Shown here piece after piece: positions 1 to 5,400 of a DNA stretch of 14,654 bases. A program made the translations under genes and the position numbers. Position 1 is the stretch's first letter, and every line of letters starts with the position of its first letter. Under the pieces are notes generated by a model. The model ran no database searches and was not told the DNA's origin. It worked only from the letters and a program-made list of their open reading frames with translations. Origin of the DNA: Bacilli bacterium (GTDB lineage Bacteria; Bacillota_I; Bacilli_A; RF39; UBA660); assembly GCA_028708945.1 (NCBI GenBank), contig JAQVXV010000016.1, positions 1 through 14,654 of the forward strand, in the 5' to 3' direction.

Positions 1-593
1 AAACCTAATAAACTCCAAATATTCTTTTTATTATTAGTATTACTATATATTTTACTCATATTATCAGTATACCATACAGGTTTTTCAACAATTACTAACC
101 CTTCTCCGTCAGGTGTATATATATAAGCTCTATCTACCCCCCTTACTTGTTGTGCTTTTGTTTGAAATAGCTTTTTAATGTGTGGTCGTTCTAACTCAAA
201 ATGTCCTTCTAAGGTTTCTTTAAATATAAAACTATCAATAAAATTAAATAAACTTCTATTAAGAAAATAAGTATTGTGGACAATAAATATTAAAGAATTA
301 TTATTCTGTCTACTTAATTTAAGTAATAATCTTAATTGCTCATTTATTTTTTTCTCAATAGGATTAAATTCGTTATCTGCTTCATCAATAAGCACTATAC
401 TATTTTCTATACCAAATAAATCTTTCATATTATTAATAGAAGTTACTTTAAAAGGTAACTTCTTCAAAAAATCCTCATTAGGACACCTAAAAACATACTT
501 TGTAAGTTTAGATTGCTCTAAAATGCTATAACCCATACAACTTTTTCCACTACCTCGCTTACCAACTAAAATAATATTATTGTTATCACTCAC
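1..593 (-). CDS. P-loop ATPase (Zot/A32/HerA-like), 3' end beyond window
   Basis: The minus-strand frame is open from a GTG at 593-591 to the window edge (197 codons), so the C-terminus is missing. The start is GTG because the frame has a stop two codons upstream and an AAGGAG SD lies 10 nt before it. The N-terminus carries Walker A (LVGKRGSGKS, residues 9-18). Walker B is SIVLIDEADNEF near residue 70. A later hydrophobic strand, SLIFIVHNTYF, resembles the post-Walker-B strand of Zot/A32/FtsK-HerA type ATPases. Such enzymes pump or package DNA, and a viral genome-packaging ATPase is plausible but inferred. The P-loop NTPase call is firm; the subfamily is not. It is the leftmost gene, alone downstream of a repeat-rich control region, and separate from the nuclease operon. 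Confidence 0.85.
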   Translation of the reverse strand, partial: MSDNNNIILVGKRGSGKSCMGYSILEQSKLTKYVFRCPNEDFLKKLPFKVTSINNMKDLFGIENSIVLIDEADNEFNPIEKKINEQLRLLLKLSRQNNNSLIFIVHNTYFLNRSLFNFIDSFIFKETLEGHFELERPHIKKLFQTKAQQVRGVDRAYIYTPDGEGLVIVEKPVWYTDNMSKIYSNTNNKKNIWSLLG

Positions 594-628
594 ATCTTCT
601 CAACTCCTTTATTTTATAAATATTTACT

Positions 629-654
629 GATACGATAAGTTTATAAATAGATAT
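629..654. promoter_or_regulatory. Archaeal promoter/operator element, copy A
   Basis: TTTATAAA at 640-647 is preceded on the plus strand by GATACGATAAG. The 26-bp block matches 2752-2777 at 23 positions. Distance to the leftward ATPase start (TATA edge 47 nt from the GTG) resembles that of copy B to its leftward gene, suggesting a leftward promoter. The box is self-complementary, however, and the purine-rich BRE-like flank favours rightward transcription into the repeat region. Direction is therefore unresolved; it may fire both ways. Confidence 0.6.
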
Positions 655-680
655 GGTGGTTTTTAATTTTAGAATGTTAT

Positions 681-748
681 GCACTCTGAACCGCACTTTT
701 TTTGCACAAGATATGCACCAGATTGCACTAACTTGCACAAATATGCAC
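681..748. repeat. Seven phased TGCAC direct repeats (iteron-like array)
   Basis: GCAC starts at 681, 693, 704, 715, 725, 735 and 745. Six copies are (A/T)TGCAC and one is CCGCAC. Spacings are 12, 11, 11, 10, 10 and 10 bp, close to one helical turn, so all copies face the same side of DNA. The array lies in non-coding DNA beside promoter copy A. Such phasing suits cooperative binding by a replication initiator or a regulator; which one cannot be told from sequence. Confidence 0.75.
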
Positions 749-765
749 CCTTAGAACAAATGAAT

Positions 766-785
766 ATATGATGGTTGTATCATAT
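766..785. promoter_or_regulatory. Inverted repeat, possible operator
   Basis: ATATGAT and ATCATAT form 7-bp perfect arms around the 6-nt spacer GGTTGT. The 10-mer TTGTATCATA in it recurs in the inverted repeat of the divergent control region (2798-2810), suggesting a shared DNA-binding protein. No function can be assigned from sequence alone. Confidence 0.5.
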
Positions 786-801
786 GGTGTTTTTTATATA
801 C

Positions 802-821
802 GCGTTTAAAGGCGTTTTAAA
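802..821. repeat. Short direct repeat GCGTTTAAA / GCGTTTTAAA
   Basis: Two adjacent copies, GCGTTTAAA (802-810) and GCGTTTTAAA (812-821), sit between the inverted repeat at 766-785 and the long palindrome. They are the only GC-containing motif in a very A+T-rich stretch. Role unknown; they add to the repeat density expected of an origin or complex operator. Confidence 0.4.
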
Positions 822-822
822 A

Positions 823-862
823 TATCACAAAATAATAACAAATTTGTTATTACTATGTGATA
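823..862. repeat. 40-bp near-perfect palindrome
   Basis: The core TAATAACAAATTTGTTATTA (833-852) is perfectly palindromic. It is flanked by matching outer arms TATCACA (823-829) and TGTGATA (856-862). Only two of the 20 base pairs mismatch, at 830-832 against 853-855. There is no loop, so as DNA it is a cruciform or dimer-binding site rather than a typical hairpin. It begins 7 nt past the stop of the leftward operon, so a transcription or RNA-processing role at the operon's 3' end is also possible. Confidence 0.7.
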
Positions 863-869
863 CTAAAAG

Positions 870-1028
870 TTATTTATTAGTTTTCATTCTCTCTAATTGC
901 TCTTCAACTTTTATAGCGTGTAGAATTCCAGGAAAAAACTTCTCAAAATAATCATTTTTATTATTAAATCTATAAATTATAGTTCCTCTTCTCCTTGCAA
1001 TTCTATATTCTTTTCTATCACTACTCAT
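870..1028 (-). CDS. Small basic hypothetical protein (52 aa)
   Basis: The last gene of the leftward operon. Its ATG at 1028 overlaps the previous stop (ATGAGTAG, 8-nt overlap), and GTGAGG lies just upstream as SD, so it is translationally coupled. The product starts MSSDRKEYRIARRRGTIIYR, is strongly basic in its first 20 residues, and has a short amphipathic C-terminus rich in Glu and Lys. No family is recognised. A basic patch suggests nucleic-acid contact, which is only inference. The 40-bp palindrome begins just past its stop codon. Confidence 0.7.
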   Translation of the reverse strand: MSSDRKEYRIARRRGTIIYRFNNKNDYFEKFFPGILHAIKVEEQLERMKTNK

Positions 1029-1509
1029 TTTCCTCACTCCTCATAAAGTTTACAAGCATTCTACTTTGTAGTTTGCTTAAATTATATTTTTCCATTAAAA
1101 AGTCTCTATATTCAAATTTTAAAATAGAAATTATTTTCTTTTTATTAGTCCATAAACCCCTTGTTTGATTTTTATGTTTTATAGGTCTACAACCAATTTT
1201 AAGAAGTATACCTTGTATATTATTGTGTGTTAATCTCTCTGTAATGTAAGGTTCTTTAAGGCTAATAAGATAATTATACATATCCTTCCCAGAAAATACT
1301 AAATTTGCGTCATTAACATATTCTCTAGCCTTATCAAGAATATATTTATCTTCTACAAATTTAACTCTGAAATAACCTTTATATTTTCCATTAGGATTAA
1401 GTAGTCTACCTTTCTCCATTGCTTTTAGTTGTTTTTCATTAGCTCTATATGTTATTTGTTGTTTTGTATTTTTAATCTTTAAAGCATTTTTAGAGTTATG
1501 ACTAAGCAT
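1021..1509 (-). CDS. Hypothetical protein, possible C-terminal DNA-binding fold (162 aa)
   Basis: The third gene of the leftward operon. Its ATG follows the nuclease-HIRAN stop with no gap, and an AGAGGTGG SD sits about 5 nt upstream. The protein is lysine-rich. The middle stretch LTHNNIQGILLKIGCRPIK followed by TRGLW looks like the helix-turn-strand plus wing of a winged-helix domain (roughly residues 85-125), as seen in C-termini of some viral primases and DNA-binding proteins, but this is a weak visual match. No catalytic motif is visible. Its tight coupling to the nuclease suggests it works on DNA with it. Function unknown. Confidence 0.8.
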   Translation of the reverse strand: MLSHNSKNALKIKNTKQQITYRANEKQLKAMEKGRLLNPNGKYKGYFRVKFVEDKYILDKAREYVNDANLVFSGKDMYNYLISLKEPYITERLTHNNIQGILLKIGCRPIKHKNQTRGLWTNKKKIISILKFEYRDFLMEKYNLSKLQSRMLVNFMRSEENE

Positions 1510-2583
1510 TTAAACCACCTCTATTCTAATGTTACAACCTTTATTTTTATCATCTTTACCACCTGTTAAACCAGCTACCACGCATTTAAAGGCTTTTTTG
1601 TTATCTAAACCTTTCGCTAAGTCCTTTGCTAGTGTTTTTTTAATATAACCTATCTTCTCAACACCCCAATAAACTGCAATTGCATTTTTATCAAATTTAT
1701 TGTCTTTTTCCCTTTTTAGAAGTAATCCATCTTTTTCTTTAATATCTAATTCACTAAATTTAGTAAATGTAGTCCCAGCTACTTTTGAATATATATATTT
1801 TTGTTTAAAAGATTTATTATTTTGTAAAGATAATCTAATGTTTTCTAATACATCTACTCCTTTTCTATCAGCCACAGTCTTAAATCTATCTAGTGCTTGT
1901 TTTTTATATGGGCATGCATATAAAACACTACACCACATACATAAAGGTGTTAAATTAGGCTCATAGGTTGTTGTTTTTTTAATGGTTTCTATCGCTTCAA
2001 TATATGATTTAACTTCTTTTTCTATAATTTGCTCGTCAATTGGTTCAATAAAATACTTTTTAGATTCTGTTAACCAATTAATCTCCCAATATTTAATTTT
2101 ATTATCAGGGTGTTTTTTATTATACATATAAGTGTATAATGCTAATTGTGGGTAATAATTTTCTTTTGGTCTAACTTTTCCAGTTTTATAGTCTAATAAT
2201 ACTAATTCATTATCAGTCCACATTTTATAAATTCTATCCAACTTACCAACTGTGTTAAGGTCTTCATCTATAATTTTATCTTCGCAAGTATTATCAAAAT
2301 ATAAATCTTTATTTTTATATTTCTCAGACCTTAATGTTTCAAGTTCTAGAAAGTGTTTAAGTTCGTCTTTATATTCATACTTATTTATATCAACAGTAAT
2401 TTCTTTGTTTTTACTTATATCATTAATTAGTTCTTCAACCATATCGTGTACAGCATTACCTTTAATTAAAGCTTCAGTTTGTAGTGTTGGAAGTCTATCT
2501 AGGTATTGTAATTTAAATCTCATAGGGCATTGTTTGAAAGTAGATACTGCTGAATAGCTAAATCTAAATTTATATTCGCTCAT
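1510..2583 (-). CDS. PD-(D/E)XK nuclease (RecB/Cas4-like) fused to HIRAN domain
   Basis: Residue numbers count from the ATG at 2589. The SD GAGGT is only 2 nt from that ATG but 8 nt from the ATG at 2583, so the latter is preferred. The N-terminal two thirds is a RecB/Cas4-family PD-(D/E)XK nuclease: His48 (GNAVH), Asp118 (GKLDRI), Asp133-x-Lys135 (LLDYKTGK) and the QxxxY motif Gln148-Tyr152. Cys21 (QCP) with Cys217, Cys220 and Cys226 matches the 4Fe-4S ligand layout of Cas4/AddB enzymes. Residues about 265-359 form a HIRAN domain (VAGTTF, then KFDKNAIAV, KIGYI); in HLTF this domain binds ssDNA 3' ends. The fusion suggests a nuclease directed to DNA ends in replication, recombination or host-DNA breakdown. 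It is co-transcribed with flanking small genes, with 14-nt overlap upstream. Confidence 0.9.
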   Translation of the reverse strand: MSEYKFRFSYSAVSTFKQCPMRFKLQYLDRLPTLQTEALIKGNAVHDMVEELINDISKNKEITVDINKYEYKDELKHFLELETLRSEKYKNKDLYFDNTCEDKIIDEDLNTVGKLDRIYKMWTDNELVLLDYKTGKVRPKENYYPQLALYTYMYNKKHPDNKIKYWEINWLTESKKYFIEPIDEQIIEKEVKSYIEAIETIKKTTTYEPNLTPLCMWCSVLYACPYKKQALDRFKTVADRKGVDVLENIRLSLQNNKSFKQKYIYSKVAGTTFTKFSELDIKEKDGLLLKREKDNKFDKNAIAVYWGVEKIGYIKKTLAKDLAKGLDNKKAFKCVVAGLTGGKDDKNKGCNIRIEVV

Positions 2584-2719
2584 CGTCATCTACCTCTTCT
2601 AAATCATTACAAGCCTCTCTAGCTTCTTCTTCTCTAAGCTCATAAACTTCTTGCATTCTCTTTTCATGAGTTATGAAATCAATTTCGTCTTTAGTTAATT
2701 TGTTTTTTATATTTTTCAT
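2570..2719 (-). CDS. Small acidic helical hypothetical protein (49 aa)
   Basis: The first gene of the leftward operon. ATG at 2719 follows an AAGGATGTGA SD. The product begins MKNIKNKLTKDEIDFITHEK and continues with many Glu residues and an acidic end (DLEEVDDDERI), so it is probably a single long helix or coiled coil. Its 3' end overlaps the nuclease-HIRAN start by 14 nt, implying coupled translation. It is not recognised. Small acidic proteins encoded just ahead of viral nucleases can be regulators or DNA mimics, but nothing in this sequence shows that. Confidence 0.7.
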   Translation of the reverse strand: MKNIKNKLTKDEIDFITHEKRMQEVYELREEEAREACNDLEEVDDDERI

Positions 2720-2751
2720 AAAATCACATCCTTTTTTTGTATATACATTAA

Positions 2752-2777
2752 GATACGAAAGGTTTATAAATAGATGT
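2752..2777. promoter_or_regulatory. Archaeal promoter/operator element, copy B
   Basis: GATACGAAAGG precedes TTTATAAA (2763-2770), followed by TAGATGT. This 26-bp block is nearly the same as copy A at 629-654 (three differences). The purine-rich CGAAAGG flank is a good BRE for rightward transcription (start expected near 2790). The spacing to the leftward gene start at 2719 also permits leftward initiation near 2740, with the SD inside a leader of about 20 nt. It is the probable divergent promoter for both operons. Confidence 0.65.
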
Positions 2778-2783
2778 TTACCC

Positions 2784-2799
2784 GAAACCTTTATAAAAT
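2784..2799 (+). promoter_or_regulatory. Second rightward TATA/BRE promoter
   Basis: CGAAACC followed by TTTATAAAA repeats the BRE-TATA pattern of copy B about 27 bp downstream. The expected start is near 2817, giving a leader of about 43 nt before the ATG at 2861. It is likely the main promoter of the central rightward gene block. The inverted repeat at 2798-2810 overlaps its 3' edge, where a repressor would block it. Confidence 0.6.
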
Positions 2800-2810
2800 G
2801 ATTGTATCAT
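2798..2810. promoter_or_regulatory. Inverted repeat ATGAT-TGT-ATCAT, possible operator
   Basis: Perfect 5-bp arms flank a 3-nt centre directly downstream of the second TATA box. The 10-mer TTGTATCATA is shared with the inverted repeat at 766-785 near promoter copy A. The position between TATA and expected start is typical of a repressor site. The binding protein is unknown. Confidence 0.5.
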
Positions 2811-2820
2811 AAGTAATATA

Positions 2821-2850
2821 TTAAAGGATATTTTAAAGGATATTTTAAGG
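2821..2850 (+). repeat. Tandem 12-bp repeat in leader with duplicated SD-like cores
   Basis: TTAAAGGATATT occurs twice perfectly (2821-2832, 2833-2844), followed by a partial third copy TTAAGGAG that supplies the real SD of the gene at 2861. Each copy contains an AAGGA core, so upstream copies could act as decoy or standby ribosome sites. It may also be simple slippage. Confidence 0.6.
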
Positions 2851-2860
2851 AGTGTGTGTT

Positions 2861-3025
2861 ATGAGTGTTACGATAAATGCAATTACAATTCCTACTCTTA
2901 TAGATTGTATAAATAATGTCGAGGTAAGCATTAAAGAGTCCGAGACTTGTGATTCTAAATGCTTAGAATTAATGCAGAAGTATAAAGATAAGTTTATAGG
3001 TGAAGTAAATGCAAAAACAAGATAA
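2861..3025 (+). CDS. Small hypothetical protein (54 aa)
   Basis: The first gene of the central rightward block. ATG at 2861 has TAAGGAG about 8-10 nt upstream. The protein begins MSVTINAITIPTLIDCINNV and has a lysine/glutamate-rich second half with three Cys (positions 16, 33 and 37). No family is recognised. The last 17 nt overlap the next gene, whose SD lies inside this coding region. The antisense frame here is longer but lacks an SD or a promoter and is predicted to be a shadow. Confidence 0.7.
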   Translation: MSVTINAITIPTLIDCINNVEVSIKESETCDSKCLELMQKYKDKFIGEVNAKTR

Positions 3026-3173
3026 ATTAATAGTATTTGTTGTAGATATTTTATTGCAAGGAGAACCTTATAAAACAAGTGTGTTTAGAACTTATGATGA
3101 TGCGATAAAATGGGCAGATAATAATGATGATGAAGACACAGAATTTGTAATAAATAAATATGTAGTTAGGTGA
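3009..3173 (+). CDS. Small acidic hypothetical protein (54 aa)
   Basis: ATG at 3009 has AGGTGA 5-6 nt upstream, inside the end of the preceding gene (17-nt overlap). The product starts MQKQDKLIVFVVDILLQGEP and contains the acidic run DNNDDEDTE. The layout (beta strand, YKTSVFRTYDDAIKWADNN, acidic loop, strand) suits a small alpha/beta fold of the kind common in phage early regions. No function recognised. The gene ends TTAGGTGA, where the SD of the next gene overlaps the stop. Confidence 0.7.
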   Translation: MQKQDKLIVFVVDILLQGEPYKTSVFRTYDDAIKWADNNDDEDTEFVINKYVVR

Positions 3174-3179
3174 TAAAAA

Positions 3180-3413
3180 ATGATGCCTAAAGATGGAAGA
3201 TGCGAAGAACACGGACTGTATTTATATAGAACCGGTTTTGGCTGGTCGTGTAAGTTAGGTTGTTATTATTGTGACGACCCTCAAAAAATAAAAGAAGGAT
3301 ATATTCAACAATATAAAGAAGAACTCAAAGATAAAATAAACAAGTTAAAGAAAGAAATTAGATATCAAAAAGGAGATGATATTACAGATATGATTTTGGA
3401 GTTGTTAAAGTAG
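3180..3413 (+). CDS. Putative zinc-ribbon/coiled-coil small protein (77 aa)
   Basis: ATG at 3180 (or 3183) is preceded by AGGTGA at the upstream stop. The N-terminal half holds Cys8-x2-His11 and Cys24, Cys28-x2-Cys31 (GCYYC), a likely zinc-binding knuckle pair. Residues 40-77 are Lys/Glu-rich and predicted helical, possibly a coiled coil (YKEELKDKINKLKKEIRYQ). A zinc ribbon plus coiled coil suggests a small DNA-, RNA- or protein-binding factor. The specific family is not recognised. It belongs to the early small-gene run. Confidence 0.7.
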   Translation: MMPKDGRCEEHGLYLYRTGFGWSCKLGCYYCDDPQKIKEGYIQQYKEELKDKINKLKKEIRYQKGDDITDMILELLK

Positions 3414-3428
3414 GCATAATACCAATTA

Positions 3429-3443
3429 GGGGGAATGAATATG
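3429..3443 (+). promoter_or_regulatory. Initiation cassette GGGGGAATGAATATG (variant copy)
   Basis: GGGGG at 3429-3433 followed by AATGAATATG is a variant of the repeated GGAGGAATGAATATG cassette found at four other starts. Spacing favours the second ATG (3441) over the first (3435), which is one nt from the G run. Confidence 0.55.
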
Positions 3444-3719
3444 GTCACAATAGATAAAATAGAATTAGGTTGGTTATTAATCACAAGCTGGAGATACTCA
3501 GCAAGCAGACATACTTATGCACCAAGTATGACTTTAGAAATATTAAAGAAGTATAAAAAATATCTTAGAGAGAATGATTTATTACAGATAAAAGAAGAGG
3601 CTAAATGGGTTATTAATATGAGAAAAGGAGATAATAATTTAATTAATGATATTGATACACCAACACTAAGAAAAGCAATAGAGTTTGCTGATAGTGAATT
3701 AAAAAAGTATAAGAGGTAA
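3441..3719 (+). CDS. Phage-type hypothetical protein (92 aa)
   Basis: Start chosen at the ATG at 3441, 7 nt from the GGGGG SD; the ATG at 3435 is too close. The product begins MVTIDKIELGWLLITSWRYS. The segment WRYSASRHTYAPSM followed by a helical region resembles a widespread uncharacterised phage protein type with an 'FRYALGR.TY' motif near its start, a memory-based and unverified match. Otherwise unrecognised. A DNA methyltransferase stub with its own SD follows after 4 nt. Confidence 0.75.
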   Translation: MVTIDKIELGWLLITSWRYSASRHTYAPSMTLEILKKYKKYLRENDLLQIKEEAKWVINMRKGDNNLINDIDTPTLRKAIEFADSELKKYKR

Positions 3720-3723
3720 AAAA

Positions 3724-3807
3724 ATGGATTTAAATAAAATATATCAAGGTGATTCTTTAGAAGTTTTAAAAATAAATGGGTGGATAAATGAGACAAATAA
3801 AGTTTAG
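3724..3807 (+). pseudogene. N-terminal stub of a DNA methyltransferase
   Basis: A 27-codon frame begins MDLNKIYQGDSLEVLK, which matches the conserved start of N4/N6 DNA methyltransferases (…IxxGDsLExLKxLPDxSVDLIxTDPPY) and then breaks into INGWINETNKV and a stop. AGAGGT lies 6 nt before the ATG, so the remnant may still be translated. The TDPPY and SAM-binding regions are absent from the window. The stub overlaps the YopX start by 20 nt. Most likely a deletion removed the rest of the gene and joined it to yopX. Chance resemblance remains possible because only 16 residues match. Confidence 0.55.
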
Positions 3808-4198
3808 ATGTTGGGTTTTAGAAAAAAATGATTTTGAAGATATAAATGAAATAAAGTATGATGCTTGTGGGTATTTTCAATATTTACAAACTTATGAAGG
3901 AGACCATTATGATTTAGAGGAAATTGTATTATTACAATATACAGGACTCAAAGATAAGAATGGTAAAGAAATTTATGAAGGTGATATTATAACCTATCAT
4001 AATTTTATAAAATTTACTGGGATTGTATGGTGGTGCGATAAAGATGCAACTTATTTAGTTGATTTAAGTCAAACTAAAAATAAATTTATTAATACATCTA
4101 ATCACCAAATTACTTTAAGTAGTGTTTTAGGTGGAGATAATGATACAGAAGTTATAGGAAATATCTATGAAAATCCTGAAATGCTAAAAGGTGATTAA
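3788..4198 (+). CDS. yopX: YopX family protein
   Basis: The 136-aa product fits the YopX family in length and motifs. The N-terminal MRQIKFRCWV, the core LLQYTGLKDKNGKEIYEGD (about residues 48-67), and the C-terminal EVIGNIYENPEML are all family signatures. YopX proteins are common in phages of Firmicutes and gut viruses; their biochemical role is not established. The fold is a small beta-barrel-rich domain. ATG at 3788 has GGGTGG 5 nt upstream, inside the methyltransferase stub. The downstream gene starts right after the stop (TAA-ATG). Confidence 0.93.
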   Translation: MRQIKFRCWVLEKNDFEDINEIKYDACGYFQYLQTYEGDHYDLEEIVLLQYTGLKDKNGKEIYEGDIITYHNFIKFTGIVWWCDKDATYLVDLSQTKNKFINTSNHQITLSSVLGGDNDTEVIGNIYENPEMLKGD

Positions 4199-4588
4199 AT
4201 GATTAAAAATAACTATAAAACATTTACTGCTATTGTAGCTACAAATAATATTGATTTTCATAAAGCTAAATTTAGTAAAAAATGTCTTGAACAAATATGT
4301 AGTAATAGTATAAATAAACTGCTATTAGATGATTTGCATAGTGATAGGCCACCTATTGGATATGTCGTTTCTAGCAAAATTAGAAATAATTGTGTTATAA
4401 ATAAATTTAAGATATATAAGGACAAATTTAAATTATTAACTTTTAACACCCCTGTTTTATTTTATATAGTTAAAAAAAGAAAACAATATAAAAATCATCA
4501 TACTGATTATGCAATTGGTGCTTTTGGTTTTTATTTATCTCCACGAGCATCAGATGAAAAATGCAGAATAATTAGTTTAAATAAGTAA
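4199..4588 (+). CDS. Hypothetical protein (129 aa)
   Basis: It starts directly after the yopX stop, using the AAAGGTGA inside yopX as SD, so the two are probably coupled. The product is basic and beta-rich. The middle motif LLLDDLHSDRPPIGYVVSSK reads like a strand-loop-strand unit. This faintly recalls small virion or protease-like domains but has no diagnostic catalytic residues, so no family is assigned. The C-terminus is YLSPRASDEKCRIISLNK. Confidence 0.75.
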   Translation: MIKNNYKTFTAIVATNNIDFHKAKFSKKCLEQICSNSINKLLLDDLHSDRPPIGYVVSSKIRNNCVINKFKIYKDKFKLLTFNTPVLFYIVKKRKQYKNHHTDYAIGAFGFYLSPRASDEKCRIISLNK

Positions 4589-4600
4589 AAGAGTGATTAA

Positions 4601-4849
4601 ATGAAAGCGAGTGAGTATTTAATAAATAAAAAAATAGTAATTGGTAAAAAACCAAGTAATATTTGGAATGAATTAAAAATATTAGATAAAACATTTATTG
4701 ATAAAAAAGAATTAAAAGAAAAAATACAAACTAAGATGATGGGATACGGATTAGATTTTGATAGAGCAGATATTAGACCTAAATATAAACAACATAGCAG
4801 GGAAAGATATAATGAATTGGAACAAGTTTTAAAACTTTTGGAGGAATGA
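4601..4849 (+). CDS. Hypothetical protein ending in LLEE (82 aa)
   Basis: ATG at 4601 is preceded by GAGTGAT. The protein is Lys-rich and mostly helical (MKASEYLINKKIVIGKKPSN; TKMMGYGLDFDRADIRPKY). It is not recognised. Its last codons and stop (CTT TTG GAG GAA TGA) double as the SD cassette for the next gene. The methyltransferase-like gene that follows ends in the same LLEE-stop bases, so this ending reflects the embedded cassette rather than homology. Confidence 0.75.
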   Translation: MKASEYLINKKIVIGKKPSNIWNELKILDKTFIDKKELKEKIQTKMMGYGLDFDRADIRPKYKQHSRERYNELEQVLKLLEE

Positions 4850-4854
4850 ATATG
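4833..4854 (+). promoter_or_regulatory. Repeated translation-initiation cassette, copy 1
   Basis: AACTTTT followed by GGAGGAATGAATATG. The 22-bp sequence is identical at 4833, 5384 and 5742. GGAGG is 7 nt from the final ATG (4852) and only one nt from the first, so translation should start at 4852. The upstream stop TGA lies within the cassette, giving stop-start coupling. Confidence 0.75.
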
Positions 4855-5400
4855 TTAAAAACTTATAAACAAATGAATTCAGATAATAAAGGGAAATCTA
4901 ATGAAGTTTACACTATAAAAATAGAAGCAGATAAACTAATTAAATTTTTAAATAAATATAATTTTAAAAATAAAATTATTTGGTGTCCATTTGATACAGA
5001 AAAATCAAATATTGTTTTATCATTAAAAGAAAATAATTATAAAGTAATATACACACACATAAGTACAGGACAAGATTTTTTAAATTATAATCCTGACTTT
5101 AATTTTGATATAATGATATCAAATCCTCCATTTAGTAAAAGAACAAAATTTTTTAATAAAATAAATAATTATAATAAACCTTATATTATGTTACAACCAA
5201 TTATGTTTTTTAATAATAATAGTATGATAAAAGAATTAATAAAAAATTCAAATAAATATAGATTTTTAATGCCTAATAATAGAATGGGCTTTATTAAAAA
5301 TGGAGTTAATTATGATAAAACAACTTCATTTTATTCTTTTTGGTTATGTAAAGATTTATTTTTAGATAAAAATACATTTATAGAACTTTTGGAGGAATGA
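4852..5400 (+). CDS. NPPF methyltransferase-like protein (phage adenine-MTase family)
   Basis: The 182-aa product carries an amino-MTase motif IV, FDIMISNPPFSKR (NPPF), after a motif-I-like strand IIWCPFD (about residue 42) and a QDFL loop. Instead of the usual FxGxG SAM-binding motif it has CPFDTEKS. This layout matches a phage protein group often annotated as DNA N-6-adenine methyltransferase or mislabelled sugar-phosphate nucleotidyltransferase. It would methylate viral DNA, for example against host restriction, but activity is uncertain given the unusual motif I and short length. Start 4852 fits the SD in the cassette. The end again forms LLEE and the next cassette. Confidence 0.8.
   Translation: MLKTYKQMNSDNKGKSNEVYTIKIEADKLIKFLNKYNFKNKIIWCPFDTEKSNIVLSLKENNYKVIYTHISTGQDFLNYNPDFNFDIMISNPPFSKRTKFFNKINNYNKPYIMLQPIMFFNNNSMIKELIKNSNKYRFLMPNNRMGFIKNGVNYDKTTSFYSFWLCKDLFLDKNTFIELLEE

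Noticed and set aside
274..531. Plus-strand 85-aa frame
   Set aside because: Antisense to the clear Walker A/B ATPase reading frame; no SD and Leu/Ser/Phe-rich shadow composition.
681..748. CRISPR array
   Set aside because: Repeat unit only about 5-6 bp with 4-6 bp spacers; a helical-phase array, not CRISPR.
1700..2557. Two plus-strand frames (88 and 101 aa)
   Set aside because: They lie antisense to the PD-(D/E)XK-HIRAN gene, which has recognised motifs throughout.
2740..2800. Bacterial -35/-10 promoters
   Set aside because: TTTATAAA plus BRE and the leaderless spacing at 8383-8413 fit archaeal promoters better; TATAAA alone in A+T-rich DNA is weak evidence for a sigma-70 -10 box.
2845..3078. 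Minus-strand 77-aa frame
   Set aside because: Opposes two SD-led overlapping plus genes (2861 and 3009) and has no SD or promoter.
3515..3796. Minus-strand 93-aa frame
   Set aside because: Antisense to the 92-aa phage-type protein and yopX stub region; no start signal.
4258..4449. Minus-strand 63-aa frame
   Set aside because: Shadow of the 129-aa gene.
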